A DNA stretch of 64,000 bases from Selaginella moellendorffii (lineage: Eukaryota; Streptophyta; Lycopodiopsida; Selaginellales; Selaginellaceae). The notes beneath the pieces were generated by a model. It searched no databases. It was not told the DNA's origin and was given only the letters and a program-made list of their open reading frames with translations. Numbering within the stretch: the first letter of the stretch is position 1; every line of letters starts with the position of its first letter. The DNA is taken from contig NW_003314336.1 in the NCBI RefSeq assembly GCF_000143415.4, forward strand, positions 862,354 through 926,353, in the 5' to 3' direction. Shown piece by piece: positions 36,690 through 46,396 of this stretch. The translations under genes were made by a program, and so were the position numbers.

Positions 36690-37934
36690 ATGCCCTGGTG
36701 TTGCGTCAGGCGAGGCAGCAGCACGAGTACCAGCAGCAGCAACACCACCAGGCTCAAGGATGCGGCTATGATAGCAACTTGCTTCATCTCCTTTGTGGCA
36801 GCCTTCGCAGTAGCCATGACCACAATTGCTCACAGCGGCGCAAAGAACCTGGCAGCTTCGGTGAGCATACTGGGATCCATAATCTTGGTGCCACCAGTCC
36901 TGGTAAGTTTGTTCCTTTCTCGACTTACTACCAGACGCGGTAGTCCCGGTCAGTCTGACGACGAAGAAGACGCGGCCGCCGCTCTTGAGCTGGAGATCCA
37001 GGCGCAGCAACAGCTATGGTGGTTCCAATTCCAGGAGTTCGCAATGGAGGACGTCGCTGTGAATCTCCTCGAGCTCCAGGAGCCCGGTAGAGTGAGCTTC
37101 CATGGCTGCTTGCGGCTTGGCCCCGACAGTATGCAGGAGGTGTCGATACGGAAACTGGAGCTCACCAAGGCCGTTGACCTGCTTACACACCTAGAATCCG
37201 CGGAAATCCGGCAGGAAACTGTCAACCTTGGATCTCTTCGGAGATGTAACGTCCTGCCGCTCCTGGGCTTCAGCCTCACTCACTCATATCTGCTACTGTT
37301 CATGCCGAAGTTGAGGAGCCTCACTGACGTGCTCAGAAATTCCAGCCTGAGTTGGAGCTGTCGCTGCCGAGTTGCCGCCTTGGTTGCGAGAGGCCTATCC
37401 AGGCTTCACTACTCGAGAGAAGCAGCGGCGACGAGTAATGGGCCAGCAAGCAGTGTGGTGACGGCGGTTCTCCATGGGAATATCCGGTCAGAAAACGTCC
37501 ATCTCCTGCTGGAAGAAGCCACTGACGATTCACCCCCGACATGCACCCCCTATATCGCGGACACCGGATTTGTGAAGCTCACTTCCATGCCGATTTTCCG
37601 CCCCGACGAGATGATCACAAATACTCGAGGCTATGCTGCACCAGAAGTGTCCTCTGGAGGGGCCTTGACGACCAAAAGCGAAGTCTATAGCTTCGGAGTT
37701 GTACTCTGCGTGCTGCTCTCCGGACAAACGGACGTCGCGGCATTGAATCCCGTGGCCTTGCTGAAGCAAAAGCTGAAACGACTTATGGATCCCAAGTTGG
37801 AGAAGTCGTACAACGGGAGTCAGGCACGAACGATCCAGCAGACAGCTCTCAAGTGTATTCAGAGAGATCCCATGCAGAGACCGGACATGATACGGGTGGA
37901 GGCTTGGCTGCGATCTTTGCTGCTGCACACGTGA
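36690..37934 (+). CDS. receptor-like pseudokinase with N-terminal membrane segments
   Basis: The first ATG in the open frame is 36690 (an in-frame TGA lies at 36633); TGA at 37932-37934. About 414 residues. Two hydrophobic segments come first (about residues 27-45 and 55-80), then an acidic, Gln-rich linker and a protein-kinase fold of the plant RLK type. The fold is recognisable from DVLRNSSLSWSCRCRVA, GLSRLHYSRE, GYAAPEVSSGGALTTKSEVYSFGVVL and RDPMQRPDM. The catalytic residues are lost: the VAIK lysine is replaced (VSIRKL), HRDxKxxN reads HGNIRSEN, DFG reads DTG, and no glycine-rich loop is seen. It is therefore a pseudokinase rather than an active enzyme; the open frame argues that it is kept. 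The stop lies 13 bp from the stop of the convergent FLN1 gene. Confidence 0.8.
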   Translation: MPWCCVRRGSSTSTSSSNTTRLKDAAMIATCFISFVAAFAVAMTTIAHSGAKNLAASVSILGSIILVPPVLVSLFLSRLTTRRGSPGQSDDEEDAAAALELEIQAQQQLWWFQFQEFAMEDVAVNLLELQEPGRVSFHGCLRLGPDSMQEVSIRKLELTKAVDLLTHLESAEIRQETVNLGSLRRCNVLPLLGFSLTHSYLLLFMPKLRSLTDVLRNSSLSWSCRCRVAALVARGLSRLHYSREAAATSNGPASSVVTAVLHGNIRSENVHLLLEEATDDSPPTCTPYIADTGFVKLTSMPIFRPDEMITNTRGYAAPEVSSGGALTTKSEVYSFGVVLCVLLSGQTDVAALNPVALLKQKLKRLMDPKLEKSYNGSQARTIQQTALKCIQRDPMQRPDMIRVEAWLRSLLLHT

Positions 37935-37947
37935 GCCGGCGATGGTC

Positions 37948-39689
37948 CTAAATCTGGGTGAGCGGAAACATCTGCTCTGTGAGATTCTGTGCTGCACTTT
38001 CAGTCGGAAGGCCTCGGACAGCTCCGATAGTCCACTGAGATATAACTCCCGCAGCAACTACGAACCTCAAGGCCCTCTCAAGCCGGTCCTGATCTTCGAA
38101 AATATCAGGCTGGGCCACCAGCTTTCTGATAATCGCTGAAATGGAAAACACGATGGTAGTTAGTATAAAAACTATACAAGCACAACGAGCGGATAACTTA
38201 CCGGCAGAGATGGTGTCACCAGACCCTGTTCTGTCGCAGCTGAAAGCAGAGACAATCACATCTTCCGTGCCAACAACGTCGCCGTGAAACTTTGGAGTAT
38301 AGTAATGAATCCTGTACGTACCATCCGTGACGAAGAGAATTTTGATGTTGTCACGCCATATCGGAGCAATCTGCTCAAGGGTGTAGTGGTACTCAAACCG
38401 CTGATTTTTCCGGGCCTGAAATTCTTCCCATGATGAAGCTATGGAGTCCTTAGCGAGAAGCCTCATCGCTAAGCCTTCGTCTTCAATCAGGAACTCAAGC
38501 TCCACCTTGTTGATTTTGATAATGTCCGAGCTCGTCCACGCCTTCTCGATAGCTTCCCACGTCGCTTCTCGTGATATCCAGAATGGAAGAGGGAAGTTCA
38601 CATCAAAGAATATGAGCGAGCCAAAGCCTCGGGCAGCGTCGATAGCGGACATGAGTGTCGAGCACATTTTTTCCGTTGTCAAGCTGATCGATGAGAAATG
38701 GAAAAGTTTCGCCTGAGAGACAAGAAAAAACATGAGTCTCACACCTAGAACAAAAGCAAATGCCTTACCTCCTTGAGAATGTCCATGTTAACCTCGGACA
38801 TGTCAAGGTTGTTTTCAGCGCTCTCGCGTAGGCATTGCATGGATAGTTTGCGCTTCCCAAGCCGTTCAATCTTCCACCGTGACAGAGACGAGGAACGTAG
38901 CTGGTCGACTATCACACCCTTCGTTTCGACTTTGTTTTCTCGTAGAGTCTCGAGAAGCTCCTTGCCGAGATCGTCATTGCCAAGTTTGCCAATGAAGGCT
39001 GCCTTCCCAGCGAGACGAGCAATCGAGATAGCAACATTGGCAGGCGATGTCCCTGGGCTTCGTGCGAACTCCGGAGGCATCCACTGCAAGCCTTTCCACG
39101 TAGAGTAGGCATCTTCGTCCATCTGCTTTACGCACACCCGGACGGAAGGAATGAAGTCCTTGTACGCCTCGCCAAAGCAGCAAACCAGAGGATTTGGTTC
39201 GTTCCTAGGCTTTACGAAAGTCTCCTCGAACTCCCTTCCCAGCCATGGAAACTGTTTCTTCCATAGCCTTCGCGCTGGGTTCCGGAAGAAACTTTTCCTC
39301 TTCTCCACCTCTTCTGGATCTTCAAACTCTGCTGCTTCCACCTCCACCTCCGCAGCTCCACTGCTAGATAGAAATCTATCCTCTTTGCCTGCTTGGATCA
39401 AAGAATCCTCATGCTGTCCGGTACCACTACCTGTGAGAGGATTTCTTCTCCGGGAAACGCTACTGCTTGCCGCCTCGGAAGAAGATGAAGATTTCTTCCG
39501 GCGGGGAGCCCCAGAGCCCTCGGAAGCCAATTTCTTGGCCGCATTCTTCTTCCTGGGCTTCTTCTCCTCTGGAGCGGCATCAGGCTGCTCCACCATCGCC
39601 CTAGCGCCGTGATTTCTCTGGAATCTACAGCGGCCGAGGAGCGCACACGAGACATTACCGGCATAGACGAACGGAGCTCCGACCGCCAT
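37948..39689 (-). CDS. FLN1: fructokinase-like protein 1, plastid-encoded RNA polymerase accessory subunit
   Basis: The start chosen is ATG 39687-39689 (MAVGAPFVYAGN); an in-frame ATG at 39761 would leave only 34 bp to the divergent gene. A transit peptide and a basic, Ser-rich segment precede a pfkB fold: PLVCCFGEAYKDFIPSVRV, GTSPANVAISIARLAGKAAF, LIFFDVNFPLPFW, ILFVTDGTYRIHYYTP and CDRTGSGD, ending EDQDRLERALRF and WTIGAVRGLPTESAAQNL. The Cys-Cys pair in VCCFG is the one through which FLN1 and FLN2 bind thioredoxin z. GSGD replaces the GAGD of active sugar kinases. FLN1 is a PEP-associated protein needed for chloroplast transcription, not a working fructokinase. The C-terminal WTIGAVRG block favours FLN1 over FLN2. 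Confidence 0.88.
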
Positions 39690-39795
39690 CGCTCTACATC
39701 CAAAAACCTTATAAACCCTAAAGACGTTTGAAATATTTCGAATGTAAGGGATTCTAGGCAAATGTAGGTGCTAGGGATCAATCAATCGAGCACGG
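39690..39795. promoter_or_regulatory. shared divergent promoter with telo-box
   Basis: Only 106 bp separate the FLN1 and DCD-kelch start codons. The telo-box AAACCCTA lies at 39713-39720, next to a possible TATA-like TTATAAA. Telo-boxes are common in promoters of plant genes active in dividing cells. Confidence 0.6.
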
Positions 39796-41841
39796 ATGGG
39801 CGCCGGTCGCCACACTCAGACGGTCCTCGTCGATTCGACATGGAATGGCGCAGCATTCCATTACCGCGGCCTCCATCCTCGTGATCTTGGCGCGGTGATC
39901 TTCGTTTGCAACGGCGAGACGATGGAGGAGTGCCTGAGGAAGAATCTTTTCGGACTGCCGCGGCCACACATCGCCTACGTCCAGCACATCGACGCAGGGA
40001 TGCCCCTCTTCTTGTTCAACTACGACGATCGATCGCTCCACGGCGTCTTCGCGGCCACTGGCAGGGGCGCCCTCTCGATCGATCCTCACGCCTGGAGCCC
40101 CAACGGTAGCGCGCCGACGAAGTACCCCTGCCAGGTTCGTGTCCGGCTGGAAATCCAGTGCGCTCCACTGCCGGAGAAGGTTTTCTCGAGAGTGATCAAG
40201 GAGAACTACGTCTCCGCGGGGCGATTCATGTTCGAGCTTACCAGGAAGCAAATGCACGAGCTTGTGGGACTCTTCACCAAGGGAAAGGTAGCATCTTCTT
40301 CGAAGAGCCCTGTGGTGGCTCCTCCTCCTCTTCCTCCGCCACCAAGCAACAGAGCTCCCACGGCGTGGAAGCAAGTGGTAGCAGCTCCTCCTCCGGCTGT
40401 TCTTCCTCAAGCGGCGCCGCCACCACCACCACCGCCAGCAGCTGTGAAGTCCGAGAATTTGCCACCTCCGAGTCCGAGTCCTCGAGCGCCGCCACCACCT
40501 TCCAGTGATGCAGATCAAGAGTACATTGTTCCGGCAGTTCCTACAGCACAACTCGTGGTCCAGGAGGCTCTCCACTCCGAGGACAATTCTACAGTGCTGG
40601 ATCGTATCCTCGAGAAGCTCAAGGTTGTCGATCCTCCCGAGGAGAAGAATGTCTCGGCTTCCTCGTCGTCTCAAGAGATCATCTTTGGCGCCGCGATTCC
40701 TACCGACATGGGGAGCTTGATGCTAGCTTCCGGAGGGCAGTTTGATCCTTCCGTCGCGAAAGCGGTGGATAAAAGCTTGCGGCTGTGCTCCGACGCTGTG
40801 GCGGAGATGCGTGAGACCGAGATCCGGCTGGGCAAGACGATGGAGGAGCTGAGAGTGAAAGGGGAGTGTCTCAAGGAGCTGGATGCTGTCCGAGCCAAGA
40901 ACTTGGAGCTTGCCAACGTGAGCATCAGCTTGTCGGGGCAACTCCAAGAGCTCAAGGCGGAGGTGGCGGCGGTGAAGCGCTTGGCCACGTTTCAGGCGTT
41001 GTATCTCATCGGTGGCTCCAGTGGCGAAGGGAAAGATCGCTCTGTGGACAAGTTCGTGCTGCGTACCGGCGAGCTTTGGCAGGCGGCGCCTCTGCTAGCA
41101 CCACGATCGTGTTCCGCGGCCGGAGTTTTGAGTGGGAAGATCTACGTGTTTGGAGGCACCATTGGAGAGACCAACGTGACCTCGACCGAGCAGTATGATC
41201 CGGAAGAAAACGTCTGGAGTGTGGTGAGCAAGCCGATGGTCAAAGCTCGCGCATACCACGGAGGAGCCGTGGTTGGAAGCAGGATCTTTGCTCTCGGTGG
41301 TAGAAACGACACTGCCTTCCTCTCGGAGACGGAGTCATTCGATCAGGAGGTGGGATGGATGGCTTCGGTCCCAATGATGGAGAGACGAGGCGCATTCTCT
41401 CCGGTGGTGGTGGAGGGATCGATCTACGCTTTCGGTGGAACAGACGGGAACCTCTACCTCGACTCGGCCGAGCGGTTTGATCCACGCGAGGGCATCTGGA
41501 GGAGCCTTCCGCCGATGAGCTCCAAGCGGCTGTGGTTCCAGTCGGCTGCCTGGAACAACAAAGTCTACGTGCTCGGGGGCCACGATGGTTGCGACTACTT
41601 GGCGAATGTGGAGCGCTTTGATCCTCGCGCTGGGAAGTGGGAGACGATCAAGCCACTGGCTGGGTCGAGAGCTCACGGTGCTGCGGCGGTGGTGGACGGA
41701 TCCATTTGCGTGGTGGCGGGGCTGGACAAGAAGCATCACTTCGTCAACACCATCGAGTGCTACGGTGAATCGTCGAGCTCGCGAGTGATCGAAGTTTGTG
41801 ATCTCCACCAGCGCAGCTTGTTCTCCCTTGGAGTGATCTGA
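39796..41841 (+). CDS. DCD-domain and kelch-repeat protein
   Basis: A single-exon frame of 681 codons. Residues about 24-155 are a DCD (development and cell death) domain: GAVIFVCNGETMEECL, LFGLP, PLFLFNYDDRSLHGVFAA, FPAQVRV-like PCQVRV, and FELTRKQMHELVGLF. A long proline/serine linker (about 160-260) and a coiled-coil region (about 325-395) follow. A kelch propeller of about six blades closes the protein (ALYLIGG-type YLIGGSSGEGKDRSV, VFGGTIGETNVTSTEQYD, ALGGRNDTAFLSETESFD, AFGGTDGNLYLDSAERFD, VLGGHDGCDYLANVERFD, VVAGLDKKHHFVNTIECY). DCD-kelch proteins are known across land plants and respond to stress and cell-death cues; the exact role of this one is unknown. Confidence 0.9.
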   Translation: MGAGRHTQTVLVDSTWNGAAFHYRGLHPRDLGAVIFVCNGETMEECLRKNLFGLPRPHIAYVQHIDAGMPLFLFNYDDRSLHGVFAATGRGALSIDPHAWSPNGSAPTKYPCQVRVRLEIQCAPLPEKVFSRVIKENYVSAGRFMFELTRKQMHELVGLFTKGKVASSSKSPVVAPPPLPPPPSNRAPTAWKQVVAAPPPAVLPQAAPPPPPPPAAVKSENLPPPSPSPRAPPPPSSDADQEYIVPAVPTAQLVVQEALHSEDNSTVLDRILEKLKVVDPPEEKNVSASSSSQEIIFGAAIPTDMGSLMLASGGQFDPSVAKAVDKSLRLCSDAVAEMRETEIRLGKTMEELRVKGECLKELDAVRAKNLELANVSISLSGQLQELKAEVAAVKRLATFQALYLIGGSSGEGKDRSVDKFVLRTGELWQAAPLLAPRSCSAAGVLSGKIYVFGGTIGETNVTSTEQYDPEENVWSVVSKPMVKARAYHGGAVVGSRIFALGGRNDTAFLSETESFDQEVGWMASVPMMERRGAFSPVVVEGSIYAFGGTDGNLYLDSAERFDPREGIWRSLPPMSSKRLWFQSAAWNNKVYVLGGHDGCDYLANVERFDPRAGKWETIKPLAGSRAHGAAAVVDGSICVVAGLDKKHHFVNTIECYGESSSSRVIEVCDLHQRSLFSLGVI

Positions 41842-41985
41842 TCGCCGGTATGGTTTTTCTTCGCTATCTCTCTCACACTCTTTCTTCTTTGTTTGACAAG
41901 CTTAATAAGTTTCGTTTTGCGATAGATAGATTTCATTTCCTTGTAGAAAACCTTTTAGAGAAACATTTTAGGGCTGGAGGGAGTG

Positions 41986-43452
41986 ATGGCCGGCGATGGC
42001 GCTGGCGATGGCTCTGGCGGTGCCCCGCGACGGCTCAAGGGCAAGCTCTGCCGCGAAGAGGTAGCAGTAGTGCTAGCGGCAGTGGCAACGGCAGTGGTTC
42101 TTGTCCAGCGATTCGTGGATGAGCACAGCTTGCTTGTGCTTCTCCCCGGCAATGCTGCGGCCGCCCTGGAGTCGTCAATGCAGGCTACCAGCAGCGCGCT
42201 CGCGAAGCTCCAGACTATGTTCTCGCTCACGGCGGCGAGCGATGCCGCGGCCGCCGCTGCTGATCCGGCCATCGCCAGCGACGATGATCGCCAGCTCCAT
42301 TCTTCCTCGTCGAGCCTGAGAAAGGCCGTCCATGCGATGGGGGATACGATCGCTCCTCCTCGGTTTCACGATGTTTTCCAAAGCGGTGACGATGTCCACT
42401 GGAAGGCGAGCTTCCGGATGTCTCGGGCCAGTTTCGCGAGGCTGCTGGAGATTTTAGGCCCGGTTCTCGAGAGACAAGAGCCCGCTGACATCCCCGCCGA
42501 TCGAAAGCTGGCCGCGACGCTCTACCGCTTGGCTCACGGCGCGACCATCAAAGTCGTAGCTCGCAAGTTTGGAATCAGCACTGGCAGCTGCTCCAAGGCC
42601 TTCTACGACGTTTGCAAGGGATTGGAGGAGAAGCTGGGCCACCTGTTCGATTTCCCGACGTCGAGCGAGAGATTGACGAGCATCTCCGGCGAGTTCGCCG
42701 CTGTAGGATTGCCACACTGCTGTGGAGCTCTTGGCTGCACCAACTTTGCCGTGGAGAGGCCGCCGGGAGAAATGGGGATCGACTACTTCGATCACACCAG
42801 GAACTACAGCGTCGTGATGCAAGGGGTGGTGGACTCTCGCTCGCGGTTTCTCGACATCTCGGTGGGCTGGCCGGGATGCATCCCTCCCGCCGCCATCCTT
42901 CTCAAGACGAGGTTCTACTCGCGAGTTCGAGAGAGCCATGAACTTCTCCAAGGACCTCCGCTGGACCTCGGTGGTGGCATTTTCATTCCTCGCTACGTTC
43001 TCGGAGACCGCTCCTACAACTTGCAGCCGTGGCTCATCACTCCATACTCCCAGCCCGAGGATTCGAGCTTCGATCTGACTGCTCTCTTCAACAAGGCACA
43101 CAGGCATGCAATGCGGCCGCTGCGTCGAGCTTTCGGGATGCTCAAGGAGCAGTGGCAGCTGCTCAAGACGACGCAGCGGGTGGACAGCATCGAGCTGCTG
43201 CCGTTCATCGTGGCGGCGTCGTGCGTGCTCCAGAACTTCCTCATCGACAACGGGGAGGCGATGCCCGAGGTGGAGGAGGAGCTGGAGCAGCGGGAGCCGG
43301 CGGTGGTGGACGGGGATCCAGACGTTTACGGGGAGAGCGTGCGAAGCGCTTTGGCAGGCTTTGTCGGGCAGTATCAAACAGCAATGGGATTTGGAGGAGG
43401 TCCAGTGCGATCCGTGGGTCAGATGGTGGTAGATGGAACGAGGAACGGCTAG
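41986..43452 (+). CDS. domesticated PIF/Harbinger nuclease-like protein (ALP1-like), catalytic triad lost
   Basis: Start ATG 41986 (a TGG-GAG leader upstream has no ATG in frame); TAG at 43450-43452; 488 residues, one exon. After an Ala-rich N-terminus and a helical domain (FRMSRASFARLLEILGPVL, KLAATLYRLAHGATIKVVA, FGISTGSCSKAFYDVC), the DDE_Tnp_4 fold is clear (NYSVVMQGVVDSRSRFLDIS, GWPG, VLGDRSYNLQPWLITPYS, LKEQWQLL). The three positions that hold the DDE triad in active Harbinger nucleases read GALGCT (D to G), GWPGCIPPAA (D to P) and PLRRAFG (E to R). Arabidopsis ALP1, a similar domesticated protein, joins Polycomb PRC2. A role in chromatin here is inference. No terminal inverted repeats flank the gene. 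Confidence 0.85.
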   Translation: MAGDGAGDGSGGAPRRLKGKLCREEVAVVLAAVATAVVLVQRFVDEHSLLVLLPGNAAAALESSMQATSSALAKLQTMFSLTAASDAAAAAADPAIASDDDRQLHSSSSSLRKAVHAMGDTIAPPRFHDVFQSGDDVHWKASFRMSRASFARLLEILGPVLERQEPADIPADRKLAATLYRLAHGATIKVVARKFGISTGSCSKAFYDVCKGLEEKLGHLFDFPTSSERLTSISGEFAAVGLPHCCGALGCTNFAVERPPGEMGIDYFDHTRNYSVVMQGVVDSRSRFLDISVGWPGCIPPAAILLKTRFYSRVRESHELLQGPPLDLGGGIFIPRYVLGDRSYNLQPWLITPYSQPEDSSFDLTALFNKAHRHAMRPLRRAFGMLKEQWQLLKTTQRVDSIELLPFIVAASCVLQNFLIDNGEAMPEVEEELEQREPAVVDGDPDVYGESVRSALAGFVGQYQTAMGFGGGPVRSVGQMVVDGTRNG

Positions 43453-44064
43453 TCAGTCAGTCGGACAGGATTGGGACACTACGCAGGTATTTCGGAGGCT
43501 CTCTCGGGCGGACTTTTTTTTTTTCTTTTCTTTTCTACTCATTTGTGGATGGTGGAAGGATTTCAGGAAGGCAAAGTTAGACAAAGACGCGGTGTTTGAA
43601 GCAGAATATCCAGCACACAGTCCTACGAGGCCGAGATTTAATGTCCGGGCAGGGAAGCAGGGCCGGGTGGTTTTCTTATCTTTGGGATTTGGAGGTGGCT
43701 TAAGTTCAAGTCAAAACAGCAGACTCGGGCAACAGGCCCACCCGTCACATGTGGAGGATATACAGGGGATATGCGTTCTGGATGGCTGAGTGCCGTTGGA
43801 TCATCGTCTATTTCTCCCGTGGAATGGCATCCCACTGAAGGAGAGAGAGTGAGAGAGTCGGCGGCGGCTGTAGATTTTGTTTGGAGGGGCGGATGTGCTT
43901 TGGATGATGGTGGTTCAGTCTGGTTTGGAAGTGCTCATGGAGTTTTGGAACTGAGCTCTGTCTCTTCAGCTGCTGGTTTTTCGTGAGGGAGGTGGAGATT
44001 TTAGTTTCCTGGTAGCGGTCCTTTAAATTTTTATTTTTTTTCTTTTACTGTTAGAGGAGGAGAA
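43453..44064. other. intergenic: 3' UTR of ALP1-like gene and promoter of the next gene
   Basis: A T-rich pyrimidine run lies at 43513-43538 and another at 44024-44046. No coding feature is supported. Confidence 0.55.
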
Positions 44065-46051
44065 ATGCTGAGTGAGGGGGAGACTACTTTGGCAATGGCT
44101 GCTGGCTTGACAACAGTCGTACAGAATGGCTGTGTTGATGAGGCAGCAGGAGTGTTCGTAAGCACTGCAGAGGCAAAAGCCCCATGGAACAAGGACGAGG
44201 CAGCAAATGGTGCAGCTGAGTGTTCCAAGAGCAAAGCCAGGGATGGCTTGCTGGAGCTGCTGAACAAGTCAGGAGTACCTCCAGCGGCACAAGTAAGCAT
44301 TTCTTTCCTTTCTAGTTCTAGTAGTCGTGCTTTTTTCGTTTTAGCTTAGGATTCCAGAGAGCTTTGAGATCTGTTGGTAAGATTTTGATGGGCTAGTCTT
44401 TGAGAACTGACGACGTGTTGTTTTATCCTCGACTTTGGCAGAGGATGGCTCTTAACATACTCGTGAAGCTTGTCCGAACGGAGGGTGGAAGGTTTGAAAC
44501 TCATCTCTTTGCGAAGATTTTGTGCTCTCTGGTAAGCCTATTTCAATTTCTAGCTTCTATGCATCTCTAACAACTCGTATGCTGTGCAGATTGAGAGCAA
44601 AGGCACGATTGCCACTCCCCTAGATTGTTTGGCCAGCAAGTACTTTGTGTATGGAGACACAAGGTACGAGTTCGCTCTCGTCTGATGTATGGTTTTCGTA
44701 ACATTCGCTTGTGTATCCAGATGTTGCGTGCTCGACAGGATACATCAGCTTGCCAAGAGTATCTCAGAAGGTAATCTGCTCAAGCTTTCGTTTGGCATCA
44801 TTCTTCTCACTTCTTCGCAGGAGGAACTCGTGGTATTGAGCTGTTGAAGGTTTTGTACGGATATCTGTTTGACAAAAATCCTTTAACATGTGAGAACTCT
44901 CTTTGGAAAAATTGCCACGACGCTGACAGTATCAATGTTTCTTTATGTGCAGCGGCATGCCTGGCTGCTCCAGAATTCGAACAGGTACGAACTTTGCTCT
45001 TGTTTATTGCTGTTTCCCTGCAGTGTTTGCAATTACATTTAGTTTCGTTTTCTTTCTGTCGTCTCATTTTGTGGTCGTTGATACGTTGATCCAGCGATTT
45101 CATCTGATGGAGAAATGCTGAATTGCAGAAAGCCGCAGTACTTGAGAGTGATAAGCAGTTCCTGGAGCAGATTACAGCTTTTTGTTCTGCTCTCGCAACG
45201 GTACTCTTTTTATTTCTCTCTTTTTGTCAAGTTTTTTCACACGTAATTTCTTTTGTTTGACAGGAGCTTAATGGTCAAGGCGATGGTTGCCTGAGGTATA
45301 CGAAAAGTTTTATTCTAAAGTGAAGTTCTCCCTCGCTGATTTGTTTGCTTCTCCAGAAACGCTAGCGTACTACGGATGCCGCAGCTCATATCTAGTCTTG
45401 TAGAAGAGAAAACGGTAGGGACTACATTCTTGACAAGACTGAACTTATATACGTTTTTTTGTAGAATGGCCGATGTAAAGCCAGTGTTGCAGACAATGCA
45501 CTGCAAGATCCCGAGAAGACTGTGAATGGGGAGGATTTGTCAGCGCTGGTCCTCACAGCAGCAAGAGGCAGAGGCAGCGAGGCTAACACCGGTGGTGCTG
45601 TGAGAGCCGGGACTCCGAAAAAGAAAGTGAGCGACGAAGATGAAGTAGAAAAAGAGGAAGAGGAGGAGGACGGTGGTGGTGAGAGCGGTGGAGACGAAGG
45701 TGACAGCGATGATCCCGACCATGGTGGCAACGAAGAGGAGGAAGAAGGCGAGGAGGAGGAGGAAGAGGAAGAGGAGGATGGAGAAGAAGAGGAGGAAGAT
45801 GGCGAGCAGCAACAGGGGGTTGGATCAAACGCTGCTGCTGCTGCTGCTGCTGCCGCTGCTGCTGCAAGAAACAACAATGCCATCGCCAGTGTTGATGGTG
45901 CTCCTGGATTCGACGAGGAAGAAGAAGAGAGCGATCAAGACGGTGGAGTGGAGGACGATGGCGAAGGAGCCGATGGAGGTGAGGATGAAGAGGACGACGA
46001 TGGCGACGACGATGAAGATGGAGCTCCACCACCCAAGAAAGCCAAGAAATG
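44065..46051 (+). CDS. acidic nuclear-type protein with helical N-terminus and poly-Ala, unknown function
   Basis: Start ATG 44065; about nine small exons then a long last exon ending TGA 46049-46051. The N-terminal part (about 260 residues) is helical with a repeat-like feel (LLELLNKSGVPPAA, MALNILVKLVRTEGGRFETH, LIESKGTIATPLDCLASKYF, LDRIHQLAKSISEGG), as in small alpha-solenoids. The last exon encodes an extremely acidic tail, with runs of Glu and Asp broken by Gly, a poly-Ala run of about 12 (nt 45829-45864) and a basic end PPPKKAKK that fits a nuclear localisation signal. Such tails are typical of histone- or polyamine-binding proteins. I do not recognise the family; no function is claimed. 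Confidence 0.65.
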
Positions 46052-46185
46052 AAGAGCGCCACATTTTTCTCTTCTTTGTCTTCTTTGTTTTTCGCGAACA
46101 AACACTCCTCACACACTGGTCGTTTTAAATTTGAAATTTCTAGCGATGCGAAGAGCCCTAAAAAGGGATTTGGAAGGCTCCGGGA

Positions 46186-46359
46186 ATGGTTTGATCGATC
46201 GATCTATCGATTCGATCGCGACGCTTTTGTGCTCTTGCAGATCCAAGCCGTGTTCCTCGTGAGCCGCCAAGGGAAAGTGCGGCTCCAGAAATGGTACACT
46301 GCTTATCCAGGGAAAGATCGGCCTAAAGTAAGCGCCTACATTTTCTCTGATTTCCTCTT

Positions 46360-46396
<37 letters not shown>

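Noticed and set aside
40274-43250. Several long minus-strand frames opposite the DCD-kelch and ALP1-like genes
   Set aside because: They are shadows of GC-rich coding sequence on the plus strand, whose frames carry clear domains.
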